Shown: positions 44,494-53,878 of the stretch, piece by piece | Numbering within the stretch: position 1 is the first letter of the stretch | Layout of the letters: every line of letters begins with the position of its first letter | NCBI GenBank assembly: GCA_027483535.1 | Contig: JAIXUN010000003.1 | Span: forward strand, 186,001 to 250,000 | Direction: 5' to 3' | DNA from: a bacterium | GTDB lineage: Bacteria > Armatimonadota > Fimbriimonadia > Fimbriimonadales > Fimbriimonadaceae | DNA: 64,000 nt | Program-made: the position numbers and the translations under genes | The notes under the pieces: generated by a model | The model's database searches: none | What the model was told of the DNA's origin: nothing | What the model saw: the letters and a program-made list of their open reading frames with translations, nothing else

Positions 44494-47400
44494 TTACAAG
44501 CCTTTCTTTTCGATAGGCTTCTCGATTTTCGGTGGCTCCGCCATCGGTTCTTGCGGCTTCGGTGAGTCACCCTTCGGCTTCTCTGGAGCAGGCTTCTCGG
44601 GAGCGGGTTTCTCGGGAACGGGCTTCTCAGGAACGGGAACCGGGGGTTTGGTGCCCCGAATGATCAGCGGCTTCGTCATGCGATAAGAACCCGTGCCGAA
44701 TCGGCTGGAGTAGTCCACCGACAACTTGTACGGGCGATCCTGGTCGAAACCGAGTGAGAAGGAGAGCGACTGGATGAAGTTGGAGCCTTGTCGGGGGCGG
44801 TACACAAAGCGGTAGTCGAACTGCTGCGGCTGACCCGGGAGCGGCTCGGAAAGCTGGGTTCGACCAAAGAAGAACCAGCTCGATCCGAACGACTTCGCCG
44901 CCGCCGCCGAGAACTGCTCGACGCCGTTGTAGTCGATAGTCAGGTAATCGAACCCGAGCGACTTGGAGAGCGGGTTGGTGAGCCCACCCGTCAGCGTGGG
45001 CACCGCAAACGCGGTGACCATGTTCTGCAGGTCGCGGTTGAAGTCTCCGCCCGATTGCCCGGTCGCCAACGACTCGATGAGGTCGATCCGGCCCAGACGG
45101 TTGATGATCTCTTGTTGACTGAGTCCGGCCGGTTCACTGATAGCCGTGTATTGCAAGCCGTCCTCCATCATCAAGTTGCCTCGGAAGGTGAGGATCGCTT
45201 CGTACCGCTCGGGGATGGCGTTGTTGCGCAGGGTGGTGATGCGCGTTCGGCCGACCATGTTAGTGTCCAGCCTTGCATCTACAGCCAGTTCGCTCTTGGC
45301 TTCATAGATGAGCGATATGGTGCCACCACGGTCTACCTTTACTTCGCCGCCGGGTAGGTTCACCGAGCCGTCTCTGACGACCAGTTCGGAGCGGACCATG
45401 GGCCGGGTGAGTTGTCCACGGATGGACGCCGATCCTTCCAGTTGAAGCTTCGCAAGCGGAACTCGGATTTCGGCAGGCTCGACGAGCGCGATGACGAGGT
45501 CGAATCGGGGATCGATGGGTGGCGCTTCTCCTCCGCCTTCCGAGGGGACAATCGGTGGAATGGCGGTTTTGACCTTGGACAGCTCGATTCGACCTGTGAT
45601 CGAAGGACTGTCGGCAGTGCCAGAGATGACGACGGGGTTGGGCGTATCCAGTCTCAGTTCACCCGACGATCCATCGGCAAAGGTCTGTCGAACGTCCAGA
45701 ACGTCCATTCTCAGTTCGCCCTTAACGGGTCTGCCCTCAATCGGCGAGCGCGCCCGGGCGTCGACCTTCACCTTCGGGTCGGGGACCTCCAACAAGTCTC
45801 GAATCGGCACTTCTAGGAAGGCGACCAGATTCGGCTTTGTCTGCAATATCGACTGCCTGCTATTGGCGGTGACATCAAGCCGAGCCGTTGGATTGTTAGG
45901 ATCCTCCACCTTCAGCGAAACCAACACGTTACGCAGACTGGGGTCGATCTTTGGAGCAATCGCTCCGCTGCCGACAAACTCCAATTCCTCGGCGTAAAGC
46001 TCAATGCTGCCTTCCACCTTCGGCTTAGAAAGGGTGCCCGAAAGGCGAAGGGGGATCGGCTTGCCGTTCGCTCCGATACCGCTTCGAATCTCGGATTTCG
46101 CGGTGCCGACATTCAAGACCGGGACAAGATCGATCAGGTCGTTGAGCGGTCGGGTTGCCAGAGCGATCTCGGCCGAAACGGGCTCGTCCATCGCCACGCC
46201 CTTTTGACTGGAGATGGGAACCGACGCCTTAAAGTCTCCCTCTAGCAGGTTGACCCGGAAGTGGCCGAGGGGTTGAACCCGGCTGATTCCTTCTTGGTTC
46301 AGCTTAAACGGCGGGAGAATCAACTGCACGCCAAGTGGCTCGTAGACCAACGTTTCCAACGTGGGAGAGGCAAAGTTGGAAGCAAGGGTCACGTCTTCCG
46401 GCTTGGTTCGAGCGGCTCTCACGAGCATCGAGGTAGGCGATTCCACCGCGGTGGCCTCTTGTATCGATGCCATGAGCCCGTCGAAGATGCGGTCCACCGA
46501 AGACTTGGGTCGGCTGGCGATCGTTTCCTTAGGTGCCGCTTCTTGAACCCGACGTCGGAACGCGACCGTTGCCGAGGCTGAACCTTGGATAACCGGCTCC
46601 ACCCGTTTTCCGGTGACCTCTAGAGAAAGCGCGTCCAAACGGGCGTTGAAGTTCTTGACCTGAGGAGCGATTTCGGCAAAGACCTGCGCATCCAGGTTGA
46701 CCAAATCTGCCGAGAGGGAGACGTTTCCACCCGCTTCCAGATCGACTTCTCCCTTCGCCACCAGATTCAGAGGGTCCCCTTCTAAGCTGAGTCCCTTTAG
46801 GAAGAAACGTCTAAGTTTCGATACGGAATCTTGCTCATAGTCGAACGTGGACTTGAGATTGCCAAGGATGTTCTCGCCCAGAGAAAGGTCGTTGATGAAG
46901 AGCGACCCTCCGTAAATGAAGAGTCGATCCTGACGAGTTTGGATGTCGCCACGAGCCGTCTCTGTCGGAACGTCTTCCTCGGTGGGATTTAGGCGAGTGA
47001 GCGGCAGGATTCGGTCGAGTAACTCGTCGTCGGGCGGGACTGGCGGCAGTTTCTTTCGAAGCGGGTCCGAGTTGCCGAGGTCGATTTGCCCTACCAGTGT
47101 CGCCGCACCCGAAACCTCGCCGCCGAGCTTCTTCACAAGCTCCAAAGATTCGTCGCGACCGTTTTCCTTCGGCTGAATGCCCGCCAGCAACAGCTCTCGA
47201 AGCGGCATCTTAAGCAAACCTACGGAAACCTCGAGGTTGCCCGTGTCTTGCTCAAACTTCTTCGCGTTCAACTCCACGAACCGACCGATTTCACCGACGA
47301 TCGCCTGCCCAGACCAGACTCCGTTCTCGGCGCGAATGACGGACCACTCGCCGTCGATCGGGCTGGATTGGTTCAGCTTCACCGAGCTCAGTTGTCCATC

Positions 47401-49827
47401 GGCGGCCACTTCTGCGAGCTGCCTGTTTGCCAACCGAATCGTTGCTCGCCCGGCGAGGGTTCCCTGCAAAGATAGGTAGCTCACGAACGGCGCCAACAAG
47501 GGGCGGATCCCAAGATCCTTCCAGTTCGCGGTGAAAACACCTTGGTTGTTGGTGACGTTGTATCTGCCGGTGACCGTGGCGGCACCCCCGGCAAGACTCA
47601 CTTGCGTCGGCTCAACTTCGGCGATCGAGTTTTCAAACTTCAGTGACCCGGCGACCTTGTCCACGCGAATGTTGGGCCCAAGAAGGTCGGTCACCACGAA
47701 GGATGCGGTGGCTTTCGGCTTCTTCACCGTGCCCTCCACGCGCACATCCGGAATATCCACAATGGCGTTGAAAGGCGGCTCCTCGCCATTGGAGATGAGC
47801 TCGCTGACGTCTGCTATTTGGAGGCCCCTAACGCTGAGTTTCCCAGCGATCTGCTCGCCCTTGAGGACGTAATCGAATGCGCCCTCGACCAATCCGGTGC
47901 CCTTATAGGCCTCAATCTCGGTGACCCTCACCCGGGTGAGCGTGGCGAGGAATCGGGCACGGGCGCTGGGAAGCTTCACGTCTTTGCTACCAATCCGAAA
48001 GGCCTCGATGCGTCCTGAGGCAACCGGCTTCTGCGAGGTGCCCGTGATCTTGCCGAACACGTCAACCGTTCCGGAAACCTCGTTTGTGAACTCTCCAAGG
48101 GGAATCGCGCGGGCGTGGGTGTCGATGGCAAGCCCCCCGTTGAGATCGACCCATCCCTTGGCGCTTACAATGCCCATCGGACCCGTGTAATTCACGCGGT
48201 CGATAGAGAGCCTCTTGCCGTCGAAGAGTCCGGCTGCTTGGACAATTCCTTGTGATCGTTTCTTATCGAGCAGGGGGTCTCCGAGCCCGGTCGCCGTGGC
48301 TCGACCAAGAACCCGGAATTGAGCTTGGGGCTTCTGGGCGGTTCCGCTCAGCGAAACAAACGCGTTCACCCTTCCTCGTGCGCGCTCGGCGACCTCTTCC
48401 ACGGGCAGTCGTGAAAGCACCAGTCCTTCGGCGCGGACAAACCCTTCCACGTCACTCTTTTGAATGCCGTACCGCACGTTTCCAGAGAGCGAGGATCCGG
48501 CGAACTCACCGCCCGTGACCACGGCCGAGACCGCTGTTTCGGTGAGGTCTACTTCTGCGCGAGGGTTGGTGATGGAAAACTCTTGGTACGCAACCTCATC
48601 TGCTTCCACTTTGAGGCGAGCGGTGACGGAGACGGGTCCCGGTTTTGGAGCCACTGGATTGATGGCGCGAACCTCTGCGGCCTGTCCCGCCACGCGCAGA
48701 TTCTTCACGCGAAGCTCTTTCGGAATTTGCGGAGAAAGAGCGGTGAGCTGTTTCCAATCGAAGGCGGAGTTTTGAAGCGTGCCGCTCGCAACGACGTTCT
48801 CGATCTTGCCGGATGCGAGATCGCCCCGAACAAGCGCGTTGAGGTTCACGGGCAGCGTCAGCCCTTGCGACCGGGCGATTCCTTTGCCCGTTGCCGCAAT
48901 CGCCTGACCTCTCATCTCCAGAGTGATGTCCAGGTTTTGGACCGTATCTTTTCCAAAAGCGATCTCGCGGGCGTTGACCTTCGCCTGACCCGAAACCTCG
49001 AGGGGTCGGTTGGGTTTCCACCAGGCGGTGACATCGCCCGCAACATCGGTTTCTTCTAACCGAAGGGGTTTGATGGGGTCGAGGGCCGTTCCGAGGTCAA
49101 TCGAGCGGAGTTCGCCAACAAGCCGGCTGGCATCCACCTTCATGTTGCGGAAGCGCACGATCGCACCATCGATCTCGCGGGTGGAATAGTCTTTGCCGGG
49201 TTTGGGTGGAACCTCTTTCTGGATGGTTCTCAAATCCAGCAGACCCGCGAACGTGTTGTTCACCTTGAGGTCGCCTCGAGCCTGAATCGCTTTATCGGTG
49301 AGCGAGGCGGTCAATCGCCGACTCGAAACGCGAAACACGGTGGGTGTTTGCGATCCCTTTTTAAGGGCGGTTCGATCTTGAAACTCGATGCGAGAGTCTC
49401 TCGCCTCCACGCGAATGGTGACCGGATCTCCCCCTTTCTCTTCTGGCGGGAAGAACTTTTCGTGCTCGAACTTGCCGTCCTCTAGGCGAACCGCGTTGAG
49501 CCGGAGCGATTCGGTGAGAACATTGGGCCGGAGCCCGGTTAGGAAGGTGAGTCCGGTGGCGAAGACCCGCTCAGCCCCGGCCATGAGCTTGCCATCGGGC
49601 TTGGTGATTTTCAGGCCCCTCAGCTCCACGGTTCCTCGGACCACGTTTAGGCTCACGGTTCGAGATTCAACGGTGAGTGTTCCGCCAGGAGTCTCGTGGG
49701 GGATCTTGAGTCCAACACCCGGCGATTGAAGGAGCTCGAAACAGTCGTTTAGGTACGACGCGGAAAGCACACCGATCAAGATCGGCGGCACAAAGAAAAT
49801 TCCGACGCGTGCAATTCGGGAAAGCAT
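44494..49827 (-). CDS. tamB: TamB/DUF490-like outer-membrane biogenesis protein
   Basis: This 1777-residue protein has one N-terminal transmembrane helix (VGIFFVPPILIGVLSASYL) and a very long predicted beta-taco of repeating strands with many V.G..K.P..SG patterns. It ends in a TamB-type C-terminal domain (NKLGRID-like EIINRLGRIDLIESL and SLGFDYLTIDYNGVEQ). Family members bridge inner and outer membranes and carry lipids or assist protein insertion. The last 50 residues are an unusual Pro-Glu-Lys repeat (PEKPVPEKPAPEKPAPEKP) beyond the normal end. Length is larger than E. coli TamB (about 1260). Confidence 0.88.
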   Translation of the reverse strand: MLSRIARVGIFFVPPILIGVLSASYLNDCFELLQSPGVGLKIPHETPGGTLTVESRTVSLNVVRGTVELRGLKITKPDGKLMAGAERVFATGLTFLTGLRPNVLTESLRLNAVRLEDGKFEHEKFFPPEEKGGDPVTIRVEARDSRIEFQDRTALKKGSQTPTVFRVSSRRLTASLTDKAIQARGDLKVNNTFAGLLDLRTIQKEVPPKPGKDYSTREIDGAIVRFRNMKVDASRLVGELRSIDLGTALDPIKPLRLEETDVAGDVTAWWKPNRPLEVSGQAKVNAREIAFGKDTVQNLDITLEMRGQAIAATGKGIARSQGLTLPVNLNALVRGDLASGKIENVVASGTLQNSAFDWKQLTALSPQIPKELRVKNLRVAGQAAEVRAINPVAPKPGPVSVTARLKVEADEVAYQEFSITNPRAEVDLTETAVSAVVTGGEFAGSSLSGNVRYGIQKSDVEGFVRAEGLVLSRLPVEEVAERARGRVNAFVSLSGTAQKPQAQFRVLGRATATGLGDPLLDKKRSQGIVQAAGLFDGKRLSIDRVNYTGPMGIVSAKGWVDLNGGLAIDTHARAIPLGEFTNEVSGTVDVFGKITGTSQKPVASGRIEAFRIGSKDVKLPSARARFLATLTRVRVTEIEAYKGTGLVEGAFDYVLKGEQIAGKLSVRGLQIADVSELISNGEEPPFNAIVDIPDVRVEGTVKKPKATASFVVTDLLGPNIRVDKVAGSLKFENSIAEVEPTQVSLAGGAATVTGRYNVTNNQGVFTANWKDLGIRPLLAPFVSYLSLQGTLAGRATIRLANRQLAEVAADGQLSSVKLNQSSPIDGEWSVIRAENGVWSGQAIVGEIGRFVELNAKKFEQDTGNLEVSVGLLKMPLRELLLAGIQPKENGRDESLELVKKLGGEVSGAATLVGQIDLGNSDPLRKKLPPVPPDDELLDRILPLTRLNPTEEDVPTETARGDIQTRQDRLFIYGGSLFINDLSLGENILGNLKSTFDYEQDSVSKLRRFFLKGLSLEGDPLNLVAKGEVDLEAGGNVSLSADLVNLDAQVFAEIAPQVKNFNARLDALSLEVTGKRVEPVIQGSASATVAFRRRVQEAAPKETIASRPKSSVDRIFDGLMASIQEATAVESPTSMLVRAARTKPEDVTLASNFASPTLETLVYEPLGVQLILPPFKLNQEGISRVQPLGHFRVNLLEGDFKASVPISSQKGVAMDEPVSAEIALATRPLNDLIDLVPVLNVGTAKSEIRSGIGANGKPIPLRLSGTLSKPKVEGSIELYAEELEFVGSGAIAPKIDPSLRNVLVSLKVEDPNNPTARLDVTANSRQSILQTKPNLVAFLEVPIRDLLEVPDPKVKVDARARSPIEGRPVKGELRMDVLDVRQTFADGSSGELRLDTPNPVVISGTADSPSITGRIELSKVKTAIPPIVPSEGGGEAPPIDPRFDLVIALVEPAEIRVPLAKLQLEGSASIRGQLTRPMVRSELVVRDGSVNLPGGEVKVDRGGTISLIYEAKSELAVDARLDTNMVGRTRITTLRNNAIPERYEAILTFRGNLMMEDGLQYTAISEPAGLSQQEIINRLGRIDLIESLATGQSGGDFNRDLQNMVTAFAVPTLTGGLTNPLSKSLGFDYLTIDYNGVEQFSAAAAKSFGSSWFFFGRTQLSEPLPGQPQQFDYRFVYRPRQGSNFIQSLSFSLGFDQDRPYKLSVDYSSRFGTGSYRMTKPLIIRGTKPPVPVPEKPVPEKPAPEKPAPEKPKGDSPKPQEPMAEPPKIEKPIEKKGL

Positions 49828-49919
49828 CCCAGCCTAAACCACTTACCAACCCTCTTCCAAGAGAGTTCGAGAGCCGTTTCGTAGGCGACTCTCGATTTCG
49901 TCTTTTCAGGTTACAAGAG

Positions 49920-50906
49920 TTAGACGCGCGACGGGACCGAGTTTTCGAACTTAACGTTCGATTTGGGTGCTTCCGGCTTTTCTGCTTGCGCTTCCAGATC
50001 GCCCAGCCACTTCGCTCGCTCTTCGTCGTCTAGCTGCGCGAGGCGGTCTCCCATGACCTTTTTGGAGAACTCAATGGCGTTGTAAGAGGAGCGAATGAAC
50101 GGACCACTCGCCACAAAAGCGAAGCCGAGATCCTCGCCGATCTTCTCGTACTCCTTGAACTCGTTGGGATGGATGTACTCCACGACCGGGAGGTGACGCA
50201 TGGTCGGACGCAGGTATTGACCGATCGTGACCGCATCGACGCCAACGGCTCGGAGGTCTTTGAGAACGGAGATGACCTCTTCTTGGGTCTCACCCAATCC
50301 GAGCATCAGTCCCGACTTCGTGTAAATCCCAGGGTCCAGTTCCTTCACCAGCGCTAGAAGGTCCATGGTGCGGTCGTACTTGGCCTGGGGTCGCACGATC
50401 GTGTGCAGCCGCTCAACGGTCTCGATGTTGTGGTTGTAAATCTCAGGCTTCGCGTCGGTGACGTTCTTGATGAGGTCGCGCTTGCCCTTAAAGTCGGGGG
50501 TGAGCACTTCCACGATGCAAAGCGGGTTCATTCGGTGCAGCGCTTCAATGGTTTTAGCGAACTGGATGGACCCCTCGTCGGCAAGGTCGTCGCGAGCAAC
50601 CGAGGTGACCACGATGTGCTTCAGGCCCAGATCGGCGGCAACCTTCGCTACGTCTTCCGGCTCGTGTGGGTTGACGGTAAGTCCTTTACCAACCTTGATC
50701 GCGCAGAATCCGCACGATCGGGTGCAGGTATCGCCAAGGATCATGAAGGTGGCGGTCTTCTTGCTCCAGCACTCGGGAAGGTTGGGGCACCGGGCCGATT
50801 CGCAAACTGTGTGCAGGCTTTTCGCCCGCATCATTTGCTCGACTTCCTTCACGGTGTCGGGTCGCGGCAAGCGAATTGTTAGCCACTCTGGAAGCCGCTG
50901 GTTCAT
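49920..50906 (-). CDS. lipA: Lipoyl synthase LipA
   Basis: LipA is a radical-SAM enzyme inserting two sulfurs into octanoyl chains. Both iron-sulfur motifs are present: auxiliary CESARCPNLPEC and radical-SAM CTRSCGFC. It also has HIVVTSVARDDLADEGS, NHNIETVERLHTIVRP and KSGLMLGLGETQEEV. The 328-residue length is slightly long owing to a C-terminal tail (EAQAEKPEAPKSNVKFENSV). TATAAT is 5 nt before the ATG with no Shine-Dalgarno, suggesting a leaderless transcript. Confidence 0.97.
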   Translation of the reverse strand: MNQRLPEWLTIRLPRPDTVKEVEQMMRAKSLHTVCESARCPNLPECWSKKTATFMILGDTCTRSCGFCAIKVGKGLTVNPHEPEDVAKVAADLGLKHIVVTSVARDDLADEGSIQFAKTIEALHRMNPLCIVEVLTPDFKGKRDLIKNVTDAKPEIYNHNIETVERLHTIVRPQAKYDRTMDLLALVKELDPGIYTKSGLMLGLGETQEEVISVLKDLRAVGVDAVTIGQYLRPTMRHLPVVEYIHPNEFKEYEKIGEDLGFAFVASGPFIRSSYNAIEFSKKVMGDRLAQLDDEERAKWLGDLEAQAEKPEAPKSNVKFENSVPSRV

Positions 50907-50911
50907 GGTTC

Positions 50912-50917
50912 ATTATA
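50912..50917 (-). promoter_or_regulatory. -10 box TATAAT, 5 nt before the lipA ATG
   Basis: A perfect TATAAT on the minus strand is followed by GAACC and ATG 50906. No purine-rich ribosome-binding site fits. No TTGACA-like -35 is visible at 17 nt; instead a 14-bp hairpin (50921-50958) occupies that position. Confidence 0.55.
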
Positions 50918-50920
50918 GTC

Positions 50921-50958
50921 TACGCCCCGGAAGGGCTCCTATCTCCTTCCGAGGCGTA
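50921..50958. terminator. Hairpin between the small exported protein gene and lipA
   Basis: TACGCCCCGGAAGG (50921-50934) pairs with CCTTCCGAGGCGTA (50945-50958) with one mismatch, a strong 14-bp stem. A second small stem (ACCGG/CCGGT) follows near 50978-50992. Together they could end the upstream minus-strand transcript before lipA starts, though T-runs are lacking. Confidence 0.5.
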
Positions 50959-51002
50959 TTGGGTTGGTGGACGCGTTACCGGTTCTTGCCGGTCAGGGTC
51001 CT

Positions 51003-51434
51003 TTACTTGCTATTGGCGGGCGCTTTCACGAATTTCAAGACGGGCTGCGGTCTGCTTCCTAGCCCGTCCTTCTTCGTTGCGCTGGGAAGGATGAAGCCGT
51101 AGTAAACGGTCGACGAGGCGGAGTAGCCATCTTTGGAGATGGTGAAGGTGACGTTCCCAGGATCGCCGCCATTGTAGGTGACGTTCAGATTCGCGGTGTT
51201 CGAACCTTGCGGGACCACGATGGTGGACGGCACGTTCGAGAAGTAGCTCGGCGCGCTGCAAGAGACGTTGTAGGTCGTGTTTGCGGAAACGTTGCCTTCC
51301 GTCTCGAAGACGTAGCCGACGTTGCCCGAAAAGGCGATCCAAGGCGCGGGTTCAGCAAGGATCTTTGGACGAGTGGCGATTTCCGGAAACGCAAGGGCAA
51401 AGGCAGCTAGTGAAAATGTCAGGATGGTTTTCAT
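51003..51434 (-). CDS. Small exported beta-rich protein, unknown
   Basis: This 143-residue protein starts with a signal-like stretch (MKTILTFSLAAFALAFPEIA). A single beta-sandwich-like domain of alternating Thr/Ser/Val/Asn strands follows (GYVFETEGNVSANTTYNVSC, SNVPSTIVVPQGSNTANLNV, DPGNVTFTISKDGYSASSTV). It resembles a short Ig-like or viral-coat-like adhesin module, but no family is recognised. Isolated between the STAND ATPase and lipA genes. Confidence 0.6.
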   Translation of the reverse strand: MKTILTFSLAAFALAFPEIATRPKILAEPAPWIAFSGNVGYVFETEGNVSANTTYNVSCSAPSYFSNVPSTIVVPQGSNTANLNVTYNGGDPGNVTFTISKDGYSASSTVYYGFILPSATKKDGLGSRPQPVLKFVKAPANSK

Positions 51435-51471
51435 CCCGGTAAGTTTTTAACTAATGCAACTTATTTATATA

Positions 51472-53814
51472 TTACTTTTTACTTGTTATTGCGTCATAAG
51501 AGCATTTTAAATACTCTTCGAACGACATCGTCTGCCCAACCATCCAAGCTTCGGAAAATTGCTCCGGAGAAAGGTTTGCCCTCGCAGACTCGAGAAGCCT
51601 GGAACACTCGGCTTGGATGTCTTCCCGATCCACGTACTCCATTTGGGAGACCACGGCATTGCGCCAACTGAGGCTGACAACAACCTGTTCATGCCAACCC
51701 AAGTGGTGAAACAGGAGGGCGGACGTGTGGGCCGTCCGGTAGGTGTTCGTTCGATCCTTCGTTTCTAAGCAAGAAAGGAGCGCTGCTGGAAGCAAATCCA
51801 TTGCGCATGCGTTGTCCCCGGCTATGGTCGCCAGGTAGGCAAAATTGCCACCGGACAGTCCGTCCTCTCTGATTGCTTTGGGGAGGGCGCAAAAGATTTT
51901 TTTTGCTAATTCATACCCTGAATGGTAAAAGGCGGCCTCGAAGGTCACGTTTGCGGCATAAAGCTTCCTTTCCAGTAGGGTCTCGGCATCCAATCCCTCG
52001 TATGCCCGTTTGCCCCAACGAAAGGCTTTTGCCCAGTTCCGCTCTTTATAAAGGCGGCTGAACGCCATCATGGCGGTTGCTATGCGAACCTTGTCTCCGG
52101 ACTCGAACGCAAATTTCAGCGCTTGTCTGGCGTACTTTCGGAGTTTCTCATCGTTTTTGTCGGCGTTGTAATCTGCATGTAGGTAGAAGTTCATCAAGAG
52201 CAGCCGGTCTAAAAATGGCAGCTTCTTTTTGCCGATCCGTTTGAGCAACTCATCCGCATTCTGAATCCCCTCCACAAAGAAGCCCATCGAGTACCAATAC
52301 TCAAAAACACTGAAGGCGATTTCGGACGCTAATGATAAGTTTCCGCGGGCAGCGGCGAGGTTCATTCGGTATCGAATATCGCCGTAGAGAATTTGAATGG
52401 GCCCGTTCTCCCCTTCCTGAGCGATTATCAATGCCCATTCATCGAGCCTCTTTTCGAGGGCGCGATTCTGCTCCGGCTGGAAAATGTATTCGTTTGCAAT
52501 TTGCATCCCGATGGGATCGGGTTGAAAGAACTTGTCCTTTTGATCGCTTTCGAAGGGATGGAACCAACACCATTCGTAAAGACCGTTGAATGCTTGGTAG
52601 ACCTCTTCCTCTTCCAGAGTGTCCTGAACGATGTAGACGAGATCGGAGATACGGAAAGCCCCCCTCAACGAGCCGATCGCGGCGAGAAGGAAGCGCTGGT
52701 TTTCATCCGCATCTTTCCATGCCGGACGCCACCCTTCTCGAAGGTTTGACTTGGAATTGAACTTCCCAAATCGGTCGAGCGCTTCATCCGAAAACTTCGC
52801 AATTTCGGCAAGTGTGAAGCGATCGACAAGCGTTGCCGCCTGCTCAATTCCGGCCGGGTTTCCTCCCAGTTTTTCGATGAGCTCGATGAACGGGGCCCGA
52901 TCTTCTACGCCAATGGTGAAGTTCGGCTGGATGAATTGAGCCCGGTCTAGGAAGAGGTCAACCGAGTCAAACGCGGCGCTGGAAGCGACTTCGTCGAGTA
53001 CGACGGGTCGAGACAATCCTCCAAGAATCATCTGCGCTGCGCCGGGAATCGCCAGCATCCGTCGCGTTGTCACGACAATCGTCAGGTTCGGACACTGGCT
53101 AATGAGAATCTCGATGAAGCTCTGAATCGCGTCGACGTTGTTCTCGGCGTGGTGAAGCGAGAGGATCAGATCGCGATCGCCAATCTGCTCAGACAGACGC
53201 TCTATTTGAGAGGTCGCAAGACCGTCGACCTGGCCCGATATCTCCGCGACCAAGTTGGGGAGAATCCCAGAGAAAGTGGCGGTGACAACCCGTCGAGACC
53301 CCTGCTGAAAAATTTCTGAAAGGACCTCTTGAACAAGCGCCCTTTTGCCAATGCCAGGACCACCGCCCACGACCACGCATCGGTTCAATTCTAGATACCT
53401 AGAGAGGAGTTCTCGCTCGGTAAGTCGACCGTAGAATGGCGCATGTCGATACAGGTTCGCCTGAGCGATTCCCGTGGATTCCAGATCAATTAAGCCAAGC
53501 CAGACCCCGGTTTGAGATAGGTCGAAGAACGATTCCTGCGAAAGAGGACCGGATTCGATGATCTCCCACGCGATCGACTTCTGAATCTTCATTCCATCGA
53601 ACGAGGTATCGAGAAGAAACCACCGCTCATTCAGGCCTGGTCGGAACAGGAAGGCGTTCCACTTCTCCACCCCGTCCAGAAGGACGAGTTTGTTCACCGC
53701 ATCGGGCGGAACCAAAAATGCTCTCGTACCGGCACCCGGTTTCAGTCCTAGCGTCAGCAGGACTTGCACGAGGTCAACCGGGGGCGGTTGAAGGAATTCC
53801 AGAACCAGAAGCAA
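51472..53814 (-). CDS. STAND-type ATPase with TPR-like repeats and atypical P-loop
   Basis: This 780-residue protein has an unrecognised N-terminal region of about 125 residues, then APFYGRLTERELLSRYLELN and Walker A VVVGGGPGIGKRALVQEVL. The residue after the P-loop lysine is Arg instead of Ser/Thr, and the Walker B region (DLILSLHHAENN) lacks a clear acidic pair. After a winged-helix-like part, residues 440-760 form helical repeats, ending ARANLSPEQFSEAWMVGQTM then SFEEYL, as in COG3903-type predicted ATPases. It may sense a ligand but hydrolyse ATP poorly. It starts at TTG 53814 with GGAGG 4 nt upstream. Confidence 0.78.
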   Translation of the reverse strand: MLLVLEFLQPPPVDLVQVLLTLGLKPGAGTRAFLVPPDAVNKLVLLDGVEKWNAFLFRPGLNERWFLLDTSFDGMKIQKSIAWEIIESGPLSQESFFDLSQTGVWLGLIDLESTGIAQANLYRHAPFYGRLTERELLSRYLELNRCVVVGGGPGIGKRALVQEVLSEIFQQGSRRVVTATFSGILPNLVAEISGQVDGLATSQIERLSEQIGDRDLILSLHHAENNVDAIQSFIEILISQCPNLTIVVTTRRMLAIPGAAQMILGGLSRPVVLDEVASSAAFDSVDLFLDRAQFIQPNFTIGVEDRAPFIELIEKLGGNPAGIEQAATLVDRFTLAEIAKFSDEALDRFGKFNSKSNLREGWRPAWKDADENQRFLLAAIGSLRGAFRISDLVYIVQDTLEEEEVYQAFNGLYEWCWFHPFESDQKDKFFQPDPIGMQIANEYIFQPEQNRALEKRLDEWALIIAQEGENGPIQILYGDIRYRMNLAAARGNLSLASEIAFSVFEYWYSMGFFVEGIQNADELLKRIGKKKLPFLDRLLLMNFYLHADYNADKNDEKLRKYARQALKFAFESGDKVRIATAMMAFSRLYKERNWAKAFRWGKRAYEGLDAETLLERKLYAANVTFEAAFYHSGYELAKKIFCALPKAIREDGLSGGNFAYLATIAGDNACAMDLLPAALLSCLETKDRTNTYRTAHTSALLFHHLGWHEQVVVSLSWRNAVVSQMEYVDREDIQAECSRLLESARANLSPEQFSEAWMVGQTMSFEEYLKCSYDAITSKK

Positions 53815-53840
53815 CGGACCTCCAACGCTGGCGAGCGTCT

Positions 53841-53870
53841 CCTTCCGCCGAACAAAAGTCCGGCGGAAGG
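53841..53870. terminator. Hairpin between the SLBB and STAND genes
   Basis: CCTTCCGCCG (53841-53850) and CGGCGGAAGG (53861-53870) form a perfect 10-bp stem with a 10-nt loop, 9 bp after the SLBB gene stop. There is no T-run on the minus strand, so it may work with Rho or only protect the 3' end. It lies in the leader of the STAND gene. Confidence 0.55.
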
Positions 53871-53878
53871 TCCGTAGT

